From assembly GCF_963576545.1 (NCBI RefSeq), contig NC_083655.1, positions 1,493,922 through 1,557,921 of the forward strand: DNA of 64,000 bases, given 5' to 3'. A model generated the notes under the pieces. The model ran no database searches. It had not been told where the DNA came from and saw nothing but the letters and a program-made list of their open reading frames with translations. This document shows positions 56,525 through 64,000 of the stretch, one piece after another; position 1 is the stretch's first letter; each line of letters starts with the position of its first letter. The stretch comes from Limanda limanda. Taxonomy: Eukaryota > Chordata > Actinopteri > Pleuronectiformes > Pleuronectidae. The translations under genes were made by a program, and so were the position numbers.

Positions 56525-59056
56525 ATGGACCTGACCACGTGTCTGAAGTCCCTGCTGCTGGCCATCCAGCAGTACAGAGGCAGCAGGACGACACACAACA
56601 CAGCGCAGCTACACAAACAAGTGGAGGTCAGTTCCCTCAGGACGTCACTTCCTCTCGTCCAGTACACCTGGTTGTCCCCAGCAACTGGAGACACCACCAC
56701 CACAACAACAACAACACAGGGACATGTCACGTAAAACCCATAATAATGAGGCAGAATAAAAGTGAGTTGAATATTACACCTGCCCTTAAAAACCCTAAAA
56801 AGATACAACTCATAAAAGATGAAACACATAAACTGGTATTCAAACCTAAAACAAAGTGTAGTGTGTGTCAGATAAAAGACAGAAGGTTGTTAAGATTGTC
56901 AGGCGTGTTCGTTTATCCTTAAATATGAGAGAAGCCGATCCAAGGTTTTGGTTCAATCAAGTGTTTTATTTAAAGATATAATGAAGAGTTATTCATAGCT
57001 ATGGACAATTATCACAGCCTATGCTAATTAAGTTAGCAGTAGGAAGTTAACAATGGCCCCGAACAGCAGGGGTTTGATATAATTATAACAGTAGATTTGA
57101 TGTGATTGGTTTTGAATATTTGGAGGTGTGTCACCGCAAATCACTTTGGATCTCCCTTATTGGTCCAGCCGCAGTCCCACGCCTCTTGTCACCGAATCCA
57201 GGAAGTGACATAGAAGCAGCTCTCCGTCATGCTCCTACGCTACTCTGCCGGTTGCTAGGCAACTCTATCCAGCCAGTCTGATGTTGTCTCATAATTTAGC
57301 CTTGAGTAGAAAAAATGTCATGCTCCAGCCATCTCGGCTGCACCAAATTAACCATAACAACTCTCTCGTCTCTCTCTTATCAAGACAGCTGTGAGACTGA
57401 CCATCGTTGTGAAGCACACACATTTCAAGCTAATTCCAAATATTAAATATGATAAGAGAAAGGTTTAAAATAATGATTTGTATAATGTATTATACCTGAC
57501 TCAAACTGCTCCTACCCCCACCCTCCTTTCATTGGTTTTGAGTTCAGTTTCCATAATCCCCTTCACTCACAGACCCCCAGAGAAGCCAAGATTTTAAATT
57601 CTCAACAAGATACAAGACAGAACCAACATGTCTCTGATGGAGTTTCACACTTTTAGTCTCTGTACCAACGTTCCCAATGTTTGATTTGAGATCACGATTC
57701 TCTCCGACGGGAACAGGTTAGCTCTCAGACTCGAGGAGAAGCCAAATCAGAAAGTTCTATTGTGTTGATTATTTTGTAAACAGTGTACTTCCTGTGGTTA
57801 AAGAAAAGCCAAACGCTCTTCAAAGCAATAATGTGTTTTCAAATATTTACAACAGGTTTTTTAAGTCAAGTGAGGTCACAAGATGAGAGTAAAGGAAGGA
57901 AGAAGGGATTCTGGAGGGAGGGATGCAGGATCTTAAATTAGATTTAGAAGAATTCATGTGAGGAAGATGCAAAGTGACCTGAGGGCAGACAAGGTGACGT
58001 GGTGGTCGGCGATCATTTAGATCATGTGACCTCTTGGTGCAGGTGTGTGTGTGGTGCCTGTTCTCTGGTCTTTGTCTGAAGAGGCGTCCGTGCCCGAGAC
58101 ATTAACCTCCTGGGACGTCCCATAAAAAGTCTGAGGGAGCATCGACTGCTGTGCGGACATTTCTCTTCTTCTGGTTTTCTTTGCTTCTATTCAGAGTCGG
58201 TCAAGTTTGGATGTTTGTGCTTTTGTTTACTTTCTAGGTTTTAAAACAGCACAGAAAAATTGTGATGTTGCTGTGATGACAAAGGTTGAATGAGGTTAAT
58301 ATGAGTATCATGTGCATGGAGGTAGCTCCACTGTGGGATAACTGCAGGCTCATCTTTAATGAACTTACCCAAAAGGAAACTCTGTTTCAGCCAAATCATT
58401 GGTACAGATTGTTTAAGATTCTCTGAAACCTGGATGAAATGTGTTCTTTCAATCTTTGTGTGCTTCATACCAGTGTAGCATGCAGTCTCCGCAGTGTGTG
58501 TACCGTGTGTGTTTGTGTGTGTTTGCAGGAGGTCTCAGGACTGAGGTGTGACCAGCTGCTCTCCTCAGGCCAGGTGTTACCCAGTGAATGTGTGAGTGGA
58601 CTGGTGGAGCTGGCTGGAAACCCGAACACCAACCCCTCCCTGACCAGCTCCATCATCTCTGTGCTGGCACAGCTAGGTAGTGTAAATACACACAGTATAC
58701 ACACCTTTCGTTTGTGTTGTGTTAATGATACAGATATTAACACGGTGTCATAAGATTACAAACAGACCAACATGGAACTGATAACTGATCGTCTGCCTGT
58801 CAGAATTAATGTGACTGTACTCTGCGTGTCTGAAGTTTGAGAGATAACGTGCTGTTTCCATATCTTCAGTTATGAGCAAGTGGAAATAATTCTGTTGTAC
58901 TTGACATAGATGTTAAATGTCACTTGTCCTCTCTGTCCTGCAGCCTGTGATGACGACAGTCGGGAGATGCTTCACAGCAGCTATAACCTCACCAGCACTT
59001 TAGCCTCGGTCATCCACTGCCACAGCGCCACACCAGGAGAACCACTGGTACTGCAG
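56525..59056 (+). CDS. cip2a: cip2a, first three coding exons
   Basis: Cancerous inhibitor of PP2A orthologue, which stabilises MYC and other targets by restraining PP2A-B56. Exon 1 56525-56626 (MDLTTCLKSLLLAIQQY, donor GTGGAG|gtcag, phase 0), exon 2 58529-58676 (GLRCDQLLSSGQVLPSE, phase 1) and exon 3 58944-59056 (CDDDSREMLHSSYNLTS, donor CTGCAG|gtaag, phase 0). Together 121 residues that line up with the N-terminal armadillo-like region of human CIP2A (MDSTACLKSLLL, ASVI and LVLQ blocks) without gaps in frame. The rest of this ~900-residue protein is not in the following 5 kb; instead B7-like exons appear on the same strand. Either the gene continues past the window around a nested B7-like gene, or this is a partial copy. 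Confidence 0.88.
57045..57345 (-). repeat. Interspersed repeat of unknown family in cip2a intron 1
   Basis: The minus strand contains ACTCAAGGCTAAATTATG, GAGTTGCCTAGCAACC and GTCACTTCCTGGATTC in the same order as 7170-7497. The region 56940-57045 may belong to the same insertion. The ends are not defined. Confidence 0.5.
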
Positions 59057-59373
59057 GTAAGTCTCTGCTGAGCGTTTGCTGTCACGTCCTGCGTCCTCGT
59101 CTCTCTGCAGGTTATTTTCAATATACGCATTTAGAACATGTTCTGAAAAAATGCTTTGAGTGGCATTCATTGTTTAAGTATCATTTCTTTAACACCAAAT
59201 CACAACAATTATTTTGTTAGTCAAAGTCGTCGCTTCCTATCGCCTGAGTAGAAGATGATGTGATGCTAGATAACTGCTGTGATAGAATTAGAATGGCAGC
59301 TCAGTTACCTAATAAACCGGAAACTGGTAGATTCATCTTATTTCACATCTTTCTTTTTATTCTCAAAGTCAGA

Positions 59374-59584
59374 AAAGGTTCAGTGTGTAGAATATAGTGA
59401 TATCTAGTGTTGAATTGTCATGATGCAGCTGAATCCCCCTCATCTCACCCTTTATCCCACTCAAGGGTAAAGAAATAAACAATTTATACAATTTAAATCA
59501 TTACACACTCGTGAAAACATGATTACTTTATATTCAATTTCTCCCAATAAACTCTTTCACCTGAATCTTACACACTGAGCCTTC
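59374..59584. mobile_element. MITE-like element with inverted ends
   Basis: AAGGTTCAGTGTGTAGAAT at the left and ATCTTACACACTGAGCCTTC at the right are imperfect inverted repeats. Same family as the MITE in the LRR introns (GATATCTAGTGTTGAATTGTC). It lies in cip2a intron 3. Confidence 0.65.
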
Positions 59585-59816
59585 AATGTTTGATAGATTT
59601 GCACTGGAACAACCAGTGAGTCAGTTTGAACTTTACACTGAACAATCACTGAGTAGATGATTGTAGTTAAGAGTTTGATCCTCAGCTGCCGGAGCACTGA
59701 CGCAGTCTCATGTCCTCAAACCTGCTTATCTACATGTTTTCACTGTCTCTCCTTCCTTCAATCCACTTTCAGTTCTCACAGATGGAATATATGCAGGATG
59801 TCAGTTCTCACAGAAA

Positions 59817-59892
59817 GAAAGACAGATGTCTGTGTTCAAGTCTGGTTGTGTTGATCCTCAACATGTGGACTCTCACCACAGCAGCTATGTGA
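59817..59892 (+). pseudogene. Decayed signal-peptide exon copy of the B7-like gene
   Basis: CAGATGTCTGTGTTCAAGTC then GGTTGTGTTGATCCTCAAC matches the exon at 55223. It has lost five bases in the middle, which shifts the frame, and the donor reads GCAGctatg instead of GCAGgtacg. It is clearly non-functional. Confidence 0.7.
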
Positions 59893-60298
59893 AGTCTGAT
59901 CTTACTCAGAAATTAAAGAACTTTAATTAAAAAATGTGTTTTATGTCAAATGTAACATCTATTAGATCGTTCATTCTGTAAAATGAAAGTTTCTATATCA
60001 GCGAACATGAAGCAGATGTGTCTGTGAACGTCTCAGATAATTTCATCTGTAATTTCTGTCGTTTCCTGGAGGAGATGTTTGTTTCAGGTTTGTGAAACAA
60101 AATCAAAAGCACAAAGAAATGCAAGATATAAAAAAAAAAAAATGTTCAATGGATTCAATAAGATTAAGAGAGAAAGAAAATGTCCTGATGTTTGATAGTT
60201 TCCCATCTTCTGCAGTTTGTGTTTATGACTGATGAAGAATAAAATTCCAGGAGATTAAGATTTTAGCAGCTCTGAATTTTTCTTAATTTTGTTTACAG

Positions 60299-60479
60299 GT
60301 CAGACAATGAAGAAAATAATAAGAACACGACACCTGAAAATACAGAAAAGCCGATTGAGACAGACAAAGACAAACAAATACCTCAGGATGAAGAAGAGGA
60401 GCCAAAGGTATCTCAAGACGAAGACTTCAACTTATATGTGTATCCCAACTCACAAAACCTGAACGAGATTAAAGCATAA
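60299..60479 (+). CDS. Terminal (cytoplasmic-tail) exon of a B7-like gene
   Basis: Acceptor TTGTTTACAG, phase-2 entry, then 59 codons to TAA 60477-60479: SDNEENNKNTTPEN, KQIPQDEEEEPKVSQDEDF and NLYVYPNSQNLNEIKA. Acidic and Asn-rich, as expected for a cytoplasmic tail; I infer this role because the exon lies in the duplicated B7-like region and its decayed copy does too. No TM or Ig exon precedes it in the window, so it may be a remnant. Its central acidic part matches the LRR-intron repeat module, suggesting an exonised repeat. Confidence 0.5.
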
Positions 60480-61847
60480 TTTGTCTTTCTGCACTGGAAG
60501 CAAGGACAGATATCTATTTTATATGTGGTACTGTTTTGTATTTGTACATATTTTTATGAAACTTTACTTTGACTGTTATGGCACATTTAATGTTTTATTA
60601 AAATGTATTTATATAAATCTTAGTGGTATCTTCCTGTATTTGACACATTTAGGATTTGACTCATCAGGGGATGAAAAGCTTAAATACAGAACAGAGGAGG
60701 ACTGCTCATGACTCTGGTGAAGTTCTGTTTTGTCCTCTAGCGCCACCTGCTGTTCCAAGCTTCCATTTATCCACTGAAATCTAAATGAATCTCCAGATGT
60801 CTTCTCCTCTGGCTCCACCTTGTGGTCACTGGTTGTTCCAACACTTCCTGAGATCTTCTGATGTTCCTCTTTGGCAGGGGTCAGCAACCTTTACTATTAA
60901 AAGAGACATTTCTCCTCTTCCCCCAAATAAAACTTGTCTGGAGCCAAGAAACATATTTGATAACACATCTTATAAAGTTAAATATATAGTTATACTCAGT
61001 GTTGTGTCAGTTTACACTTAAAGTGAACTAGTTCACTTTCATCTGTTTAATTTTGTGTTCATTGAGATGATTTAGGAGACGAACTGACGACCATGTGTTT
61101 GTTTAGTTATTAATCGATGGAGTCGGATCATGTCTGCGTGTCGCTCAGGTCACTTTAACACAGAGTCCTGACTGAGCGTCACGTGTTGTAATGAGCGAGA
61201 TGATGTTTAAATGCTCCGAGGTGGAGTGAGCTGTCTGAATGAGGGTGCAGCCACAGAGAGGAAGAACAGAAACACAGACACAGTGTGAGTCGGTGTGTTG
61301 GTGAATAAATGCAGCAGCTGCTCCAGGAAAGGTGAAGTGTGTTTGTTCAAATCAACCTGATATCTGAAACATGTCCTGGATGTGTTGACCTCGAGGTCAA
61401 GCTCCTCTTTATTTACACCGTGTTCTCTCACTTCTCTCATCCACTGTGATCGTGTCTGGATCAGTTGCTGGAGAAGCTTGTGACTCGTTTACTGTTCGTT
61501 TGTCTTTATGACTTTAGCTTCGGTTATTAGGAGTTCACCAGGTTTCAGGCCTGTTCTTCAGTAACAGAGACGGAGGAGGAGCGGAGACGCGGTTGTTCGG
61601 TGAGTAAAACTGTTTTCTGAACGCTTGACAGGTTTTACCTCCACATATGGGGAGGGAGCACTTTACAGAGTCAATTTCAGTTTGCATGATACAATGGGAC
61701 TTAGAGTGTGTGAGTCTACAGTCTGAACTCTGTAGAGATCGTAGCTGCAGAGTCGTCTGAACCTCAGCTGCTCTGACTCGGTGTCATGAGTCGAACCAGC
61801 TGTTAACTGGTCTCTTCTTCCATTGATCCACATTCAGTTCTCACAGA
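60480..61847. repeat. Segmental duplicate of 54130-55222
   Basis: Runs in the same order as 54130-55222: ATAAATCT, the GACTCATCAGGGGATGAAAAG block, the hAT terminus CAGGGGTCAGCAACC at about 60886, GAACTAGTTCACTTTCATC, and the 5' flank GAGTCTACAGTCTGAACTC before the signal exon. About 250 bases (61250-61500) are extra here. Minus-strand frames 60609-60887 and 54137-54496 correspond to each other but diverge mostly at amino-acid-changing sites, so I do not call a gene. A CTCF-like site (minus strand CAGCAGGTGGCGCT) lies at 60739-60752. Confidence 0.75.
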
Positions 61848-63996
61848 ATGAAGATGTCTGCGTTCAAGTCTCTGGTTGAGTTGATCCTCAACTTGTGGAC
61901 TCTCACCACAGCAGGTACGTGAAGTCTGATCTTACTCAGAAATCACAGCTTCTGTTTGAACGTAGTACTTTGTACAGGCATGTTGGTTTCCATCAGACGA
62001 AGCAGGAAACATGAGAAATGATTGTGAAGGTTTATAACAACTAGGGCTGAGCAACGATTAAAAGTTTTAATCGCGATTAATCGCATGATTTCCCTGATTA
62101 ATCATGATTAATCGCATTTGTATACGCAAAATCCAATAATGAATTAAAAAGTAGTGTATAGCGCAATTTTATTTTCAATAGTCTGCCATATGAACGAAAG
62201 TGCCATAACATTTGTTGTGCAAACACTTTTAACATCAGCATTTAATACAGTAGCAGTTAAATAAAATATTCAGTGTAAATCTCAACTTAACAATGTTATC
62301 AAAGCAAATACAAAGTTAAAGCTCAATGCCACTGCCAGGGCATTAATGTTATCCTCTTCGTTGTGAAACATGTATACTCCTCCCTGCGTCTAACGTAGTC
62401 TGCCGAAGCCTCGCTCCGCTCGCTGTTTCGTTGAATATTTTGCTGATATCAACTGTGTGTTTTGCATTCAGGTGATATTTTAGACTGGAAGTACTCCGGT
62501 GATAAGAAAATTCACCTTGGCAGTGGTTACAAATAACTTTGGTTCTGTCGACTCCGCCGTCTGGAAGGACTTTAAAATGAAAATGGCCATGTAAAAGCTC
62601 CGTAGCCTTATCCATGGTTGTTTATCCGCCAATTATTTTCTTTTTTCCGGTTCCGCAGCAGTCAGCAACAGACTTTCACAAAATAAAAGCCTGACTTTCA
62701 CAATAAAACAATAAATAATCAAACCTGAGTTAATGCGAGATAAAATAATTAGTTGAATTAAATAAGTGATGAGTTAACTCGTAATTAACTAGTTAACTTG
62801 CCCAGCCCTAATAACAACATAGAGAAACATTTTCTCACTGAGCTGGAGGTGAAACAGTTCACACCAGATGTTGAGTTCTTTTATTCATCATTGAAACTTC
62901 ATCGTCAACAAAACTGAACTGAGTTGTGTTTTCAAAGGTGTGTGTGTGTGGGCGTGGGTGTGTGTTTGGGGGGGAGGTCTCTCCCAGTTTCTCTGCGTTC
63001 CGCGCATGGTTGGCAGCAGAATATACAGAGAAGATTACACATTTTGTTAAGTTCTAAGAGACAAATTTAGATTTGTGAATATGGGCTCTACAAATCAAAT
63101 TTGATTGACTTTTTGGCAGCTGTCTGTCTTTATTGACTCTCTGTGATCCAACCTCTCTTCTATAACTAAAAAGTACAAACCGAAAAACATTATATAAACA
63201 TTCAATGAGAATTTTAACAGCACATTATTCTACTCTATTTGTCACCAGTTATAATTTAGATAAAAGTGCAGGAATCTAGACGAAAACACTGATATCTTCT
63301 TACGATCATATTGTAATTGTTTCTATGCTGCTTATAAATGACGACTTTCAAGTGTGTTGGCATTATTTTTTTTATTTTTATTTTTAACAATATTTTTTAT
63401 TGAAGTTTCAAGTGGATATCAAACTGTATGCAGAATTTACAAACATTTTCATTTATATCCCCTCCAACAGCCACTCAGTGTGAGTCCATCAGTAATAACA
63501 CGTTATTCCACCGAGTCACTGTCTGTTTGTCACTTGTCTGATGTTCATGGAGCCGAGAGTTTGCTTAATCAAAACAACCACCACTTCACTGACCAAACCT
63601 TCACAATAAAGCAACTAAATAAATTAGCTCACATTCACACTGGGTGATGATCAACTGGTTCTGGTTGTTTTTTTCCAGATGATGAGGTCTCCTGCGTTTT
63701 AGAGGAGAGCTGCATCTTACCCTGCAGTTTCCAGCCTGGTACAGACCCAGTCATCCACTGGGTGAAGGTAGAACCAGGAAACCCTCGTGTCCACTCCTAC
63801 TACAGAGCCAGAGACCAGCTTGATCTCCAGGGCGAGCGCTTCAGAGGCCGGACATCGCTGTTCACAGATCAGATCTCCAGAGGAAACGCCTCCATCAGGC
63901 TGACGGGGCTGCAGCTTCAGGACCAGGGCCGATACGAGTGCTACGTCACCATCACTGGAGTCAATGAGGAGTCAATTATCAACCTGATAGCAGATG
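61848..63996 (+). CDS. hhla2: B7-family immunoglobulin gene, HHLA2-like: signal and IgV exons (partial)
   Basis: Signal exon 61848-61914 (22 codons plus one base, donor GCAG|gtacgt) and IgV exon 63679-63996 (acceptor TTTTCCAG, donor GATG|gtaa, phase 1-1). The IgV domain has the B-strand Cys in ILPCSF, the core Trp in VIHWVK, VHSYY, RTSLFTDQI, an NAS glycosylation site and the F-strand DQGRYECYV. VIHW...VHSYY and RTSLF...GNAS are shared with human HHLA2, and cip2a next door matches the human CIP2A-HHLA2 neighbourhood as I recall it. A VTCN1- or butyrophilin-like label is possible. A Glu interrupts the hydrophobic core of the signal peptide (SLVELILN). Later exons lie beyond 64000. A hAT element sits in the intron. 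Confidence 0.75.
62042..62810 (-). mobile_element. hAT transposon derivative with perfect 8-base target duplication
   Basis: Left end TAGGGCTGAGCAACG, right end TTGCCCAGCCCTA: 13-base inverted repeats with one mismatch. Flanked by ATAACAAC on both sides (62034-62041 and 62811-62818), a perfect hAT-type 8-base duplication. Length 769 bases. It contains the start of a transposase on the minus strand, so it is an internally deleted copy. Confidence 0.9.
62349..62615 (-). pseudogene. hAT transposase N-terminal fragment with BED zinc finger
   Basis: 88 codons on the minus strand from ATG 62613-62615. The BED-type finger is complete: CNHC, then LKYHLNAKH, giving C-x2-C...H-x4-H. The catalytic and dimerisation domains are missing, so it cannot transpose itself. 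It lies inside the element 62042-62810. Confidence 0.75.
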
Positions 63997-64000
63997 GTAA

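Overview
This is vertebrate, almost certainly percomorph teleost, genomic DNA. It has intron-rich genes with GT-AG splicing, abundant CA/GT microsatellites, hAT-type DNA transposon remnants, a LINE tail typical of fish genomes, and a tandem array of fish-type FISNA-NACHT-LRR receptors (the NLR-C or NLRC3-like expansion). I cannot name the species from the sequence.

Layout. (1) 1-2461: the last two coding exons of a nebulin-family SH3 protein, best match nebulette (nebl), with its 3' UTR. (2) 2731-52310: four tandem NLR units on the + strand. Unit A1 (coding 6610-18489), unit B (28158-37277) and unit C (44723-51086) each have open frames across every exon I can place: one or more 40-residue N-terminal cassette exons, a RING zinc-finger exon, one long FISNA-NACHT exon, one type-I LRR exon, several type-II LRR exons and a terminal LRR exon that reads into a conserved 16-residue tail. 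The spliced lengths I derive are 1258, 1214 and 1119 aa, all in frame. Unit A2 (about 18868-23766) keeps only the last ~90 bases of the NACHT exon and five LRR exons, so it is a truncated copy fused behind A1. A1 and C share a 2.7-kb upstream block (2731-5630 and 39770-42473) with a probable 5' UTR exon; B lacks it. Unit 3' ends carry one minisatellite at very different copy number: traces after A1, about 3.25 kb after A2 (24148-27403), about 180 bp after B and about 30 bp after C. (3) 53686-64000: fragments of a B7-family gene resembling HHLA2 interleaved with the first three coding exons of cip2a. There are two terminal-exon copies (53686, 60299), three signal-peptide exon copies (55223, 59817 decayed, 61848) and one IgV exon (63679-63996) running toward the window end.

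How it fits together. The NLR units are predicted cytosolic immune sensors. The RING exon suggests an E3 ubiquitin-ligase output, the NACHT gives ATP-driven oligomerisation, and the LRR fan is assembled from near-identical exon-intron modules repeating every ~554 bp. All splice phases inside the array are 2-2 apart from the RING-NACHT junction, so exons can be gained, lost or swapped without breaking the frame. The minisatellite sits at the junctions where units were rearranged. Transposon insertions date the duplications: the same LINE lies at the same site in A1 and A2 but is absent from the matching site in B.
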